The notes beneath the pieces were generated by a model. It was given only the letters and a program-made list of their open reading frames with translations, made no database searches and was not told the origin of the DNA. A stretch of DNA of 64,000 nucleotides from Bacillus sp. IITD106 (lineage in GTDB: Bacteria; Bacillota; Bacilli; Bacillales; Bacillaceae_C). Both the position numbers and the translations under genes were made by a program. The stretch covers positions 1 through 64,000 of the forward strand of contig NZ_JAIAZY010000015.1 in assembly GCF_019459225.1 (NCBI RefSeq), written 5' to 3'. Below, piece by piece: positions 25,526-35,031 of the stretch (positions within the stretch are counted from its first letter, which is position 1; each line of letters begins with the position of its first letter).

Positions 25526-26887
25526 CTAGTAATATCTCCACCAAAATAACCGTTGATACCAATGTTTTATTTCTGCAGAGACATCATATTTAAAGTTATT
25601 CCATGCATCTACGTATCCGTTCCACATATTTTTCAAACGATTATCTGGGTGTACATCCGGATTATTCCAAAATAGTATATCTTTATAAGTCTCCGTTAAA
25701 AACTTTGGCGGGAATTTCTTTGCAAAATCAACTAATATCCCTGATAACCCATTTTTATTGATCCACATATTCATAGGAATTAATGTTGCAAAAACTAAGG
25801 AGCTTATTCCAATACCTCCCCAATCCAGCTCACCTTTTACAAATTGCTTTGCCGCCTCTAAAACAGCACCCGTTCCGGCACCATAAAAGAGCCATCCAAC
25901 TCTTTCCCATTTTACCGCTTGATTTACTCTCGTCCACAAGCCAACACCTGCAAGGGAAGCGAAAAATGCAAAGACTGCATTGATTCCCACAGATTTTGGA
26001 TCCCAATTTCCGGTCACAAAATCAAATCCCACCGATACGAATGCTCCTTTTAGACCTATACCTGCTATATGTCTAGCAAGTCCAACCCAGCCACCATGGG
26101 CAAAACGATAAAGATGAGTCATTAATAAACCTTTAGCCATTTGCAGTCTGAACCATAAGCCTACTGCGCGCACTGCTTTTATAGTAGCGTGAAATGCCGG
26201 CACTAACGCTCTCGTCATAACAAACCGCCAACCAGCACTTATTGCAAGTCCAAGTTTGCCAATCCCTACTCTTATTATATTACCAGACCACGTAAGAAAC
26301 GCAGCCATTGCCCCAGTTTCAACTGCAAAAGCGAGCAATCCACCCGCCAAGGCACCTCCAATAATCCAGGCGGCTGCATGCAACGGATTAAATGCATCCG
26401 TTCCACCATACATGGCAAAATAAACGATTCCCGCAACCACAGCTGCAATCGCCGCTACAATACCTACCGCGATCGTGATAATTCCGCCGACCACTAATAA
26501 AGCAATGACGGCAACAACTGCGATAATAATTCCAATTGTCACGATTAAGTCCTTCACCCAATCAGGCAACGCATCCCAAGCTGCCGCAATCATTTCTCCT
26601 ACTTTTTCTATAAATTTGATGAATTCTTGGTAACCTATTTTTGCGCCTTCTATCACTTTATCATATATATCTTTAAAAAATTCCCCGATTTTTTTCCAAT
26701 TCCAATCTAAAGGATTAAGAGAAATGCCACCATTATGTCCACCTGCCTGTTGCTCAGTAGGGGTTAAACTATTCTTCTCATACTCTATATCCCCGACATT
26801 GCTTGAAGCCAACGTTGAAACAGGGAAGGAGACTAATAGTAATAGCAGCATGAGAGTTTTTAACATTCGACTAGCCCATTTCTGCAT
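25526..26887 (-). CDS. Large exported hydrophobic protein of unknown function
   Basis: 453 residues. An N-terminal signal peptide (LLLLLLVSFPVSTLAS) is followed by a short linker, then a segment rich in Trp, Lys and Phe (LDWNWKKIGEFFKDIYDKV). Residues 110-215 hold several very Ala/Gly/Ile/Val-rich helices (VTIGIIIAVVAVIALLVVGG). More hydrophobic helices occur up to about 380, and the C terminus is aromatic and charged (KHWYQRLFWWRYY). I recognise no family. It follows the VWA lipoprotein in the Tad pilus transcript. It could be a pore-forming or toxin-like product or a membrane platform. Immediate downstream duplication of small membrane proteins fits an effector-immunity layout, but this is speculative. 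Confidence 0.75.
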   Translation of the reverse strand: MQKWASRMLKTLMLLLLLVSFPVSTLASSNVGDIEYEKNSLTPTEQQAGGHNGGISLNPLDWNWKKIGEFFKDIYDKVIEGAKIGYQEFIKFIEKVGEMIAAAWDALPDWVKDLIVTIGIIIAVVAVIALLVVGGIITIAVGIVAAIAAVVAGIVYFAMYGGTDAFNPLHAAAWIIGGALAGGLLAFAVETGAMAAFLTWSGNIIRVGIGKLGLAISAGWRFVMTRALVPAFHATIKAVRAVGLWFRLQMAKGLLMTHLYRFAHGGWVGLARHIAGIGLKGAFVSVGFDFVTGNWDPKSVGINAVFAFFASLAGVGLWTRVNQAVKWERVGWLFYGAGTGAVLEAAKQFVKGELDWGGIGISSLVFATLIPMNMWINKNGLSGILVDFAKKFPPKFLTETYKDILFWNNPDVHPDNRLKNMWNGYVDAWNNFKYDVSAEIKHWYQRLFWWRYY

Positions 26888-26912
26888 CCGGAAACCTCCT
26901 TTTTAAAGGGTC

Positions 26913-28298
26913 CTATTTACTATCTTGCTTGTACTTTTCATTAATTTCCTTTTCGATTTCCTTATAGCTTTCGTGAGCTAGCTTCAGGAGATCATTATAT
27001 AACTCGTTTTCAGCTTTATTCGTCAAATCATATCGAGCATGTCTTAATGTTTTTAATATTTCCCTCTGTTCGGTTGAAATTTGATCGTTTTTATATAAAA
27101 AGAGAATAGCCTTATCTAAATTACGGATTTCCAAGGAACTTTTATCCGCAAATTCATTTTTATAATCAAAAATGGTTCCTTCTCTATTCAGGACGGTATC
27201 AATATTTTGCGATTCTGCATTTACCTTCCATTCGAGCCATTTAGATGCCATTTCCTGCGACCGCTCTAATTCTGCTTGCAGTTGCTCTACATTTCTTACA
27301 GTTGAATAAGTGCCGTCAGCAGCCTCGGCAATTTTCTTCAGCTGATTTTGACCATCACTGTCTACATTAAAGCCAATAACGTTCAAGATAGGCGTGACGG
27401 AGGATTCGGCTAGCTCTTGTGCCGATTTCACTGGATCTCCTCCGCATGTTTCAACCCCATCACTCACTAAATAAATGATATTCGTATTCTTTTCTCCACT
27501 AAAATTAGCAAAGTCTTCTTTTGCTTGTAGTAATGAATCTGCAATCGGCGTCCATCCACTCGGCTGAAATTGGTTAAGAGCATCATTTAATTTCCCTTCA
27601 TCAAATGCCTGCATCTCATATAACAGCTCGCTGCTTGAGCATGAAAGTTTTTTATCACTATCGGACCCTGTTCCTTTATGGCCGTAAACACGCAAAGCTA
27701 CATTCGCTTCTTTCGGGAGGTTTGAAGAAAAAGTTCTGATTGATTCTTTTGCCCATTCCATCATGGATTTTCCATCGATAACCTCTGCCATACTGCCACT
27801 TGCATCCAAAATAATTTCCACATTATAATTTTCTTTAAATTCATAACGCGGGTCGCCAATATCAGGATTTCCAAATTCATCCTTCTTCCATTTTTCAACG
27901 ATTGTTCCCGGATCAGGATAATGTTCAGCAAAAAGTGAAATCAATTTAGCCCAATACTTTTTGACTTCTTCTTCGCCAGCATTATCTTTTAAAGGAGGCA
28001 GTTTTGCTATCTCTTCTTCAATAGCCGTTTTATTATCATCATAAAAGGTGCCTGCAAACTTCCCGGGAGTGTACAATAATAATGATTGCGTATCTTCAGG
28101 AGGGTTTGGAGCCTCAATGGTTTTTTCAAAATCATCTTCGTCTTCAGCTTTGTTATTTACATTTGATTGATTAACTTTTTCTGTTTTCGCGATGGCATTT
28201 TCTTTGTCTTTCGCTGCTTTTGAATCATCTTTCGCAGAGCAAGCACCTAACAGTAGAGTAAGAATTACAAATACGAAAAAATAGTACCTTTTATGCAA
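26913..28298 (-). CDS. VWA-domain lipoprotein
   Basis: 461-residue surface lipoprotein. The TTG at 28296-28298 is chosen because AGGAGG lies 9 bases upstream and it places a lipoprotein signal directly at the N terminus (LTLLLGAC, lipidated Cys20); a longer frame overlaps tadG. After a charged linker, a von Willebrand A domain begins near residue 158 with an intact metal site: DASGSM (165-170), the Thr of GWTPIADSL, and SDGVETCGG. The C-terminal 100 residues are helical and charged. Cys residues in the VWA domain could form a disulphide. The domain likely binds partner proteins or surfaces. It directly follows tadG. Confidence 0.9.
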   Translation of the reverse strand: MHKRYYFFVFVILTLLLGACSAKDDSKAAKDKENAIAKTEKVNQSNVNNKAEDEDDFEKTIEAPNPPEDTQSLLLYTPGKFAGTFYDDNKTAIEEEIAKLPPLKDNAGEEEVKKYWAKLISLFAEHYPDPGTIVEKWKKDEFGNPDIGDPRYEFKENYNVEIILDASGSMAEVIDGKSMMEWAKESIRTFSSNLPKEANVALRVYGHKGTGSDSDKKLSCSSSELLYEMQAFDEGKLNDALNQFQPSGWTPIADSLLQAKEDFANFSGEKNTNIIYLVSDGVETCGGDPVKSAQELAESSVTPILNVIGFNVDSDGQNQLKKIAEAADGTYSTVRNVEQLQAELERSQEMASKWLEWKVNAESQNIDTVLNREGTIFDYKNEFADKSSLEIRNLDKAILFLYKNDQISTEQREILKTLRHARYDLTNKAENELYNDLLKLAHESYKEIEKEINEKYKQDSK

Positions 28299-28320
28299 AA
28301 CCTTTAACCTCCTAAAGCAG

Positions 28321-29097
28321 TTATCTACATTTAATGTCAATCCCTTTTGGAGTCTTGATGCTTGCTTCAGCCTCAGCATACACATCTTGTTCACCAGAAC
28401 CGAATGATTGATCCTTAACTGTAATGAACGATGGTGTCTTTTTCACACTCGCCATCACTTTAAATTCCTTGCCTTTAAAAATAATATCTATATCTTCTTC
28501 CGCACCATTTTTAACTGCAAAATATTTAGCCGCTTCCACCCATCTTGGCTCCGAAGCATTTATCGCTTCACATACGACTTCATTAATTTCTTTTACTTCT
28601 CTCGAAAACCATTCTTTATACCAAACATTTTTAAAAAAATACCTTAAAGCCACATTTGCATTTACTTCTTCATGTGGATACCTGACAGCTTTTCGAAGCT
28701 CGTGGGGAATTTGCATTTTATCCATGACCCAATTCCAAATGGCGTCTATCTCACTTTCAGTCAGTTGGGGTGGCGGTACAGGGTTACCTTCTTCATCCTC
28801 TTCCGTATGGGCTCCCATGATTTCATCGATCTTTTCCTGAACAAATTCATTCGCCACTTCACGCAAACGATCCATCCGAATTTCAATTTCAGATTTCAAC
28901 TTTTCATCATACACTTCTTTTATTTCCTTAGCCGCCGCTAGAACAGCAGCATCTGCGCTCGTTTGGCTGACCCGTTTACTGGCATACGTAGTAAAAAAAT
29001 CAAAAAAGATGAAACTAATGAAAATCGCCCCTACTAATAACCCGATAATAACGAGAAGGGTATTTCCTTTTTCGTTACGAACGTAGCGGCTTATCAT
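28321..29097 (-). CDS. TadG-like pilus assembly protein
   Basis: 258 residues. It starts with the Tad-type N terminus (RNEKGNTLLVIIGLLVGAIFISFIF), a short basic stretch followed by one membrane helix. SADAAVLAAAKE then matches the TadG/TadE pattern in which small residues follow the helix. The rest is extracellular and charged, with an acidic proline-containing loop (HTEEDEEGNPVPPP). TadG-like proteins are pseudopilins or wall-spanning parts of the Flp pilus system. The start overlaps the tadE stop by one base. Confidence 0.85.
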   Translation of the reverse strand: MISRYVRNEKGNTLLVIIGLLVGAIFISFIFFDFFTTYASKRVSQTSADAAVLAAAKEIKEVYDEKLKSEIEIRMDRLREVANEFVQEKIDEIMGAHTEEDEEGNPVPPPQLTESEIDAIWNWVMDKMQIPHELRKAVRYPHEEVNANVALRYFFKNVWYKEWFSREVKEINEVVCEAINASEPRWVEAAKYFAVKNGAEEDIDIIFKGKEFKVMASVKKTPSFITVKDQSFGSGEQDVYAEAEASIKTPKGIDIKCR

Positions 29098-29480
29098 TAG
29101 TCATCCACCTCTTCTTTTGGCATGGAAGCACTCGCTTTTAATTCTTGGTCCAATTTTCCGATAAATGGAATTTTGATAGTCGGGACTTTTGCTTTGACCG
29201 TCACCGTTACTTCCTTTCCATATGAAGTCGACCCTTCCGATACGGAGCTGCTCACTTTGATTCCGTGAGCAGCTCTGTTGACGGCAGCTCCGTAATCCCC
29301 ATCAACTGCCGCAACCCGCGCGCCATCTCTCGCAGCCGATTCTGCTACAACGACTGTATAGGCTACTAAAGCGACCTGCCATATAAAAAGCAACGCCATC
29401 ACAATCATCGGAAACACGGCTACAAATTCAATCAACTGTGAGCCTTTTTCATTTTTGGCATGTTGTAATACTCGTTTCAT
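29097..29480 (-). CDS. TadE-like minor pilin
   Basis: 127 residues with the TadE signature: KNEKGSQLIEFVAVFPMIVMALLFIWQ, the Glu in the helix and the E-K-G cleavage context typical of prepilin-type peptides, then ESAARDGARVAAV. The remaining part is a beta-rich external domain. TadE proteins are pseudopilins needed for Flp pilus assembly. It lies between the Flp pilin and tadG, with overlapping stop and start downstream. Confidence 0.9.
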   Translation of the reverse strand: MKRVLQHAKNEKGSQLIEFVAVFPMIVMALLFIWQVALVAYTVVVAESAARDGARVAAVDGDYGAAVNRAAHGIKVSSSVSEGSTSYGKEVTVTVKAKVPTIKIPFIGKLDQELKASASMPKEEVDD

Positions 29481-29497
29481 GCGCTACACATCCAATC

Positions 29498-29713
29498 TTA
29501 TTTATCACCGCTCAAACTATTAATCATTTTTACAAGTTGGTTTTTCACAGCCGTCCCAATGGTTGAATCACCTTTCATCGTGGCCGCGATTGCTCCCATA
29601 ATCGCAAGCACCAGCATCCCAAGCGCAATCCACTCTAAGGCTTGTGCTCCTTTTTCGTTTTTCACATAAGAATCCCACTTCATTTTCATAGATACGTACA
29701 TTTTGGTTAACAT
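29498..29713 (-). CDS. Flp-family pilin
   Basis: 71-residue pilin subunit. The leader has the N-E-K-G-A-Q-A-L-E-W pattern: cleavage is expected after the Gly, and the Glu five residues later is the conserved one of type IV-like pilins. A single hydrophobic helix (IALGMLVLAIMGAIAATM) follows, then a short hydrophilic C terminus. It lies between tadC and tadE, the standard place for the major pilin. The 79-base gap upstream is the longest in this cluster and could carry a processing site or an extra promoter. Confidence 0.88.
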   Translation of the reverse strand: MLTKMYVSMKMKWDSYVKNEKGAQALEWIALGMLVLAIMGAIAATMKGDSTIGTAVKNQLVKMINSLSGDK

Positions 29714-29792
29714 GATAATTCCTCCTAAATTTATTATTCTTTAATTAAATTGGTTCGATGATTGACTAAAAGAATCGAAAACTTAAATCCAC

Positions 29793-30728
29793 CTAGAACC
29801 ACACATCCAGTCCAAATGCTTCCGGATTGTACAACATGTTTAAAAAGAGCAAGCCGATGATCAATAAAAATACGGCAGGTGCAACTAGGAAAGTGGTGAC
29901 GAGCGTTACTTGCGGGCTTGCCTTTGCCGCTTTTTCCTTGGCGCGATACCCTCTCATAGCGCGTAAGTTTTCAGCTTGAACGCGAAAGGTTGTGGATACA
30001 GGGACCCCTAAATCCGATCCTTGCACTAATGAATTGACGAGCATTTCCAATTCCTTTGATGTGTTGCGATCCAAGATGTGCTGAAAGGCTTGGCGTCTTG
30101 GAACTCCTAAATCTATTTCTCTATTAAATCGTTGGAATTCCTCGCTTAGCGGCCCGTCCATTTGGTTCGTTACCTGGCGTAATGCCGCATCCAATGATAC
30201 TCCTGCTTGCAAGGTAATACTGACTGTATCGAGAAAATCGGGCATCATTGTACTAATCATTTCTTGCCTTTCTTTCCCCAAATACATGATCCAAAGTGAA
30301 GGAAACATAAACCCGGTAATGGGTAAAATTAGCAACAAAAACAGCGCGAAAGGCATTCCTAAAAACGAATATATGATAGAGAATGAGAGCAAACCCATTC
30401 CTAAAACAAACCTAAGTCCATGCAAGCCTTTCTTCGTTAATCCCATTGGATTTCCTGCTCTGACAAGCATTTGCTCATCTTTTTGAAAATCAAACATTAA
30501 TTTGTACTTTTCCGCTGTCGGACCAACGTATTCCGCTGCTTTAATAAGCGGCTCCCATATGATTTCGGCTAATTTCTTTCGACTTTTCATCCGTTTCGAT
30601 TGCTGCAAATGAGTCAGCAATTTTTCTTTTTTTGCGATATAGAGCCATATAAAGATAAAACTAATAAAGATAAATATTAAGATTATCACCGTCAGCAACT
30701 GAACGAGTATGTCAAAATAAGGACTCAT
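29793..30728 (-). CDS. tadC: TadC-like pilus platform protein (T2SSF domain)
   Basis: 311-residue polytopic membrane protein with a type II secretion F (T2SSF) domain. One helix sits near the N terminus (about 9-30), two close helices occur at about 105-145, the conserved cytoplasmic stretch DFLDTVSITLQAGVSLDAAL marks the domain, and there is a final helix pair at about 275-300. With TadB it forms the inner-membrane platform on which the CpaF ATPase acts. The order TadB-TadC-Flp is canonical, and the gene is 6 bases after TadB. Confidence 0.93.
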   Translation of the reverse strand: MSPYFDILVQLLTVIILIFIFISFIFIWLYIAKKEKLLTHLQQSKRMKSRKKLAEIIWEPLIKAAEYVGPTAEKYKLMFDFQKDEQMLVRAGNPMGLTKKGLHGLRFVLGMGLLSFSIIYSFLGMPFALFLLLILPITGFMFPSLWIMYLGKERQEMISTMMPDFLDTVSITLQAGVSLDAALRQVTNQMDGPLSEEFQRFNREIDLGVPRRQAFQHILDRNTSKELEMLVNSLVQGSDLGVPVSTTFRVQAENLRAMRGYRAKEKAAKASPQVTLVTTFLVAPAVFLLIIGLLFLNMLYNPEAFGLDVWF

Positions 30729-30734
30729 CGTAAG

Positions 30735-31667
30735 CTACACCCTTATCGTTGTTATTTTTCTTATGACGAGAAACGCGAGGAACTGCATCCCTATGAAAAT
30801 CGTTAATAGGACAAGTCCCCATTTTGTAAACAGTGGGTTTAAGAAACCTTCAATGAATAAATTCATCATCAACGCCATCATCAATGGCATGATAGGAAGA
30901 ATGAGTGCAATGAACCTCGCCTCAGCTGTTACGGTGTCCACTTCCTTATTTACTCTGGCCCTTTCCTCAAGTGTATCTGCCATAATACTCAAAACTTCCG
31001 CCAAATTACCTCCGACCCGATGCTGGATGATGATCGTGCTGACAAAGATGTTTAATTCCTTACTCGCAAACCTCTCGCGAAGCTGATTCATGACATCTTC
31101 AAAGTTAGTCCCTAACCGAAGCTGCTGAACCATCCCATTAAATTCGGGCCCAATTGGCGCTTTTAGCTCCTCTCCAACCATTTCAATCCCTTGGGGAATC
31201 GTGAGTCCAGCCTTCATCGTGTTGCTCATCATCCGACAAACTTCAGGCAATTGCCGATTCAACTTTTCCGTCAGTTGATTTTGCCTTGACTTTAAGAAAA
31301 GCTTAGAACCGAACCAAATGATCAAGTATGCCAGAGTAATATTTATGATAAAAATAAGCTTGAACAGAAAGTGCCCAACAAAGAGAAAGGATCCAAAGAG
31401 AAGAATGCAAATACCGACATATTCAGATGGTTTTAATTGAATATCTGCTTGGATCAACTTCTTTTTTAAATCTTCCGCTAATTCAGACTGATCATATTTA
31501 TCTCCGATTAAAATAATCGAACTTTTTCTTTCTTTGCTGAGCTCAGTATTGAACCATTTTTCTATTTTTTTATTGGCTTTATTGGCATTTTTATAGTTTA
31601 TAAAATAGTAAATTGAGATGAAAAGTGAAAAAAAGGTAGCACTGCCCGTTAAAATAACCGCATTCAC
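30735..31667 (-). CDS. tadB: TadB-like pilus platform protein (T2SSF domain)
   Basis: 310-residue membrane protein of the T2SSF family and partner of TadC. An N-terminal helix (about 4-24), a pair at about 84-122, the cytoplasmic domain with LPEVCRMMSNTMKAGLTIPQGIEMV, then ERARVNKEVDTVTAEARFIALILPIMPL leading to C-terminal helices. The start overlaps the end of the CpaF gene by 4 bases, indicating coupling. Confidence 0.93.
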   Translation of the reverse strand: MNAVILTGSATFFSLFISIYYFINYKNANKANKKIEKWFNTELSKERKSSIILIGDKYDQSELAEDLKKKLIQADIQLKPSEYVGICILLFGSFLFVGHFLFKLIFIINITLAYLIIWFGSKLFLKSRQNQLTEKLNRQLPEVCRMMSNTMKAGLTIPQGIEMVGEELKAPIGPEFNGMVQQLRLGTNFEDVMNQLRERFASKELNIFVSTIIIQHRVGGNLAEVLSIMADTLEERARVNKEVDTVTAEARFIALILPIMPLMMALMMNLFIEGFLNPLFTKWGLVLLTIFIGMQFLAFLVIRKITTIRV

Positions 31668-33004
31668 AACAACACCCCTTCCTTGAATAATGTTGCTGGA
31701 ATCTCAATCCCATAGGATTTCATCCGGGAATATACTTGAGGTACATACCCTGTTGAAATAAATGAACCTAGTATTCTCCCTTTTTCATCAACACCATGCC
31801 TTTCGAATTTAAAAATATCCCTGATTTCAATCGAACCATTATTCTCGGTAATTTCGGCAATGCTGACGAGTTTTCTTTTTCCATCTGGCAGTCTTTCACT
31901 TTGGACAATAAGATCAAGCGCACCGACAAAATATTGACGTACGACATCAACCGTAAGCGACAGACCAGACATGATGACCATTGCCTCAAGTCGTCCGAGT
32001 GCATCCTTCGGGGAATTGGCGTGAACCGTCGTAAGGGAACCTTCATGTCCAGTATTCATCGCTTGAAGCATATCAATCGCTTCTGATCCCCTGACCTCAC
32101 CAACGATAATTCTATCGGGGCGCATTCTCAGGGCATTTCGTACAAGCATGCGGATATTGATCTCACCCTTCCCCTCCATATTGTTAGGGCGTGCCTCCAT
32201 TCGCACCAAATTATCGTGTTCAAATTTCAACTCTGCCATATCTTCAATAATGACAACTCGTTCACCATACGGAATGGAACTCGATAATACGTTCAAGAGT
32301 GTCGTTTTCCCGCTCCCGGTTCCTCCCGAAACTAAAATATTGCATTTGGCTCGTACAGCTGCTTGTAAAAATTCACTAATCTCTTCTGTAAATGTTCCAA
32401 AATTAATTAAATCATTATGTGTAAAAGGATTTTTATTAAATTTTCGAATGGAAAGAATCGGTCCGTTTAAACTGATCGGCGGAATAACAGCATTTACCCG
32501 ACTTCCATCATGCAAGCGAGCATCAACCATCGGAGAGCTTTCATCGATTCTTCGTCCAATTGGAGCGATAATTCTATCGATAATATGGCGAATATGCTCA
32601 TCGTCCTTGAATCTGACATCCGTCTTAATTAATTTCCCTTCCTGCTCGATATAAATATCTCGTGGACCATTCACCATTATTTCAGTAATGCTATCTTCTT
32701 TCAGAAGAGCCTCTAAGGGACCATATCCAACAGATTCGTTAATAATCTGCTTGACGAGTGCTTCCATTTCTTGCCTTGGAATAATAGCTCTTTCTTCTTC
32801 GATCATTCGATATACTAATCGTTCAATTGTTTGGCGCATTTCTTTCGGTGGAAGAGTAGTGATTGTTTCAAGGTCCGATTCTTTTATTAAACGGTTTTTA
32901 TAATGCCTTGCCCGTCTTTCCAGCTCCATGTCCATTACATTCCACTCGTCGCTTGCATGTAATGAATAATCTTTCATTTTTTCGAACCATTGCATTTGGA
33001 TCAC
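31664..33004 (-). CDS. cpaF: CpaF/TadA secretion ATPase
   Basis: 446-residue hexameric ATPase that drives Flp pilus assembly. The N-terminal domain is followed by the catalytic domain: Walker A is GGTGSGKTT at about 227-235, the Asp box is VIIEDMAELKF, the Walker B region is RIIVGEVRGSEA at about 298-309, and the His box is GHEGSLTTVHANS. VDARLHDGSRVNAVIPP upstream is also typical. It overlaps both neighbours by 4 bases (CpaE before, TadB after). Confidence 0.96.
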   Translation of the reverse strand: MIQMQWFEKMKDYSLHASDEWNVMDMELERRARHYKNRLIKESDLETITTLPPKEMRQTIERLVYRMIEEERAIIPRQEMEALVKQIINESVGYGPLEALLKEDSITEIMVNGPRDIYIEQEGKLIKTDVRFKDDEHIRHIIDRIIAPIGRRIDESSPMVDARLHDGSRVNAVIPPISLNGPILSIRKFNKNPFTHNDLINFGTFTEEISEFLQAAVRAKCNILVSGGTGSGKTTLLNVLSSSIPYGERVVIIEDMAELKFEHDNLVRMEARPNNMEGKGEINIRMLVRNALRMRPDRIIVGEVRGSEAIDMLQAMNTGHEGSLTTVHANSPKDALGRLEAMVIMSGLSLTVDVVRQYFVGALDLIVQSERLPDGKRKLVSIAEITENNGSIEIRDIFKFERHGVDEKGRILGSFISTGYVPQVYSRMKSYGIEIPATLFKEGVLL

Positions 33005-34128
33005 ACTCCTTTTACAATCGACTTTTTAACCATCTTCCTCACGTCTTGAGCGGTTTTAGATACGCCTTTATCGTGTTTTTTATGATAAAAAGGTCTTCCC
33101 ATATTGATAAAAGGCTGCACTCCGTAAAAGTCAGCACGAATACTGCCTACAATTGGTAAATCGATTAACGTGCCAATATTTTTTTCCGACAGTTCACTTT
33201 TATTATTGTTACGGTTAATAATGACGGAAACATTGTTTTTGTTGCCGATTTGGTAGCGTTGAAAATGATTGATCGTATGCTTCAAACCGCGAACTGATAA
33301 ACTATCAGGGTTCAGTATGTAGTAAATATGTGTCGCTTCATTTAAAGCGGTAAAGGTGGTTGAATTAAAAATAGATGGCAAGTCCAATATCACTTGATCA
33401 AAGTGATTTCGACAGGTTCTTATGATTCTAGTAATCATTTCATCTGTCGCCATTTCGATTTGCTCCGGGTTTGCTGGACTTAACAATACATGAATTCCTG
33501 TATTTTCTTCCCTCACGGCAACATTTTGAATATGGTTAATGGAAAGTTCGTTAATGACAGGGAGCAAATCCATATAAGATCTTTCCGGCTCAATGCCAAA
33601 CACGACTTCAACACCGCCAAATTGAACATTAAAGTCAATCAAAATGACACGTTGATCACACTGCATTTGCAAATTTTGCGCTACCATTGCGGCAATTAAT
33701 GTTTTTCCGGTTCCGCCTTTTGCACTGTAAAAAGCTCTTACATCACCTGAGCCTTCAAAAGCATAATAATCATTTCCGGAACGACCGCTTACAAAGTTCG
33801 GAAGCGGCTTTTGTAAAATAGAAACTAATTTGTCTAGTTCTTCCGGAATAATGACTAATTCTTTCGCTCCGAGCTTCATCCATTTTCTTGCATTTTCAAA
33901 GGAACGATCTCTTACTAACCCAATTAATACGCTTGTCATAGGGATATGAGCAGGTGAAATATCATCTATCATCAATTCATCTATTAAAAAATAGGAAATA
34001 TTATCTTCTGCAACATGAGGACCTTGCCATTCATTTGCCTCTAGAATTTCAACATTATATAAAATCCTTTTTACATCCATCATTAATGATTCATCATCTG
34101 TGACAAGCATCGCTTTTGTACTTCTCAT
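33001..34128 (-). CDS. cpaE: CpaE/TadZ-like pilus localisation ATPase
   Basis: 375-residue protein. The N-terminal 110 residues resemble a receiver domain (MLVTDDESLMMDVKRIL, GAKELVIIPEELD). A ParA/MinD-type ATPase domain follows, with the deviant Walker motif SAKGGTGKT at about 135-143, VILIDFNVQFGG, and VILDLPSIFNSTT. CpaE/TadZ proteins position the pilus machine at a cell pole. It lies between cpaB and cpaF, overlapping the latter by 4 bases. Confidence 0.92.
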   Translation of the reverse strand: MRSTKAMLVTDDESLMMDVKRILYNVEILEANEWQGPHVAEDNISYFLIDELMIDDISPAHIPMTSVLIGLVRDRSFENARKWMKLGAKELVIIPEELDKLVSILQKPLPNFVSGRSGNDYYAFEGSGDVRAFYSAKGGTGKTLIAAMVAQNLQMQCDQRVILIDFNVQFGGVEVVFGIEPERSYMDLLPVINELSINHIQNVAVREENTGIHVLLSPANPEQIEMATDEMITRIIRTCRNHFDQVILDLPSIFNSTTFTALNEATHIYYILNPDSLSVRGLKHTINHFQRYQIGNKNNVSVIINRNNNKSELSEKNIGTLIDLPIVGSIRADFYGVQPFINMGRPFYHKKHDKGVSKTAQDVRKMVKKSIVKGV

Positions 34129-34165
34129 AAATAAACCTCATTTCTTACGGTTTTACTGCTCAATA

Positions 34166-34990
34166 TTATTTTTTGTCTCCCTTATCATCTTTCTTTTCTT
34201 CTACCTTTTTAGTTTCTTCTTTCTTGTTAACTTCTTTGTCAGAAGCTTGCGCTGGTGGATTTTCTATTGCTTCAGTATTTTCCTTCACTTCTTGTTCAAC
34301 GGGTTCCTGTTGAACCGGAGCTTCTGCAGCTTGATTCTCTGAATCTGTTTGACTATTATCCGTTTCGAGTTGATTGACTCTAAGTATACGAATTTGATCA
34401 GCCGTATTTTGCATATGGATTAGCTGCTCTGCTTGCTGAATCGTCAACGATACTTTAATTGCCATACCTGGACTATTTTTGTCATCTACACGAATCGATT
34501 CACTTTGGATGACATCGATATTGTTCATAATTCGTTTTGTTTCTATTTTTCCTTCATGATCGGATTTGTATGATGCGATAATGTCCACCTTATCTCCAAC
34601 GAAAATTTCCTGATCCATGATGACATTCTCCGTTGGGTTCAACCAAACAATTCGATATCCTTCTGGAATATCCACTCGTGCTCTTATTAAATTTCTTGTA
34701 ATAAGATCACCTTTTTTCATATTTACAATAAAAAGATGATCTTCCATCTCTTTTTCACTCGTTAAGAATGAAGAGACAGCACTGGACTTAGGGATACTTA
34801 ACCAATCAATCATATCAGGGGTGATTTCGGTATAGGCCGATACATCCTTTTTTGCAACAGCTACTTTAACAGATTGACCCATCAGTTCTTTCGCTTGGGA
34901 AACTTGGCTATTTATAAACCATCCCATTACGATTGCAAGTAAAAAAGCAATCGTTAAAAATATAAAAGCTTTTCTTTTCGCACTAATCAT
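34166..34990 (-). CDS. cpaB: CpaB/RcpC-like pilus protein with SAF domain
   Basis: 274 residues. A single N-terminal helix (about 8-27) is followed by a SAF-type domain (VAVAKKDVSAYTEITPDMIDW, KGDLITRNLIRARVDIPEGYRIV), then a second RcpC domain (QEIFVGDKVDIIASYKSDH). In Gram-negatives RcpC/CpaB is periplasmic; here it is expected outside the membrane. The C-terminal 65 residues form a low-complexity tail rich in Glu, Lys, Gln and Pro, which may extend into the wall. Confidence 0.88.
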   Translation of the reverse strand: MISAKRKAFIFLTIAFLLAIVMGWFINSQVSQAKELMGQSVKVAVAKKDVSAYTEITPDMIDWLSIPKSSAVSSFLTSEKEMEDHLFIVNMKKGDLITRNLIRARVDIPEGYRIVWLNPTENVIMDQEIFVGDKVDIIASYKSDHEGKIETKRIMNNIDVIQSESIRVDDKNSPGMAIKVSLTIQQAEQLIHMQNTADQIRILRVNQLETDNSQTDSENQAAEAPVQQEPVEQEVKENTEAIENPPAQASDKEVNKKEETKKVEEKKDDKGDKK

Positions 34991-35031
34991 GGCGTTCCTC
35001 CATCATCACATACAAGATTCTCAACTTGCTT

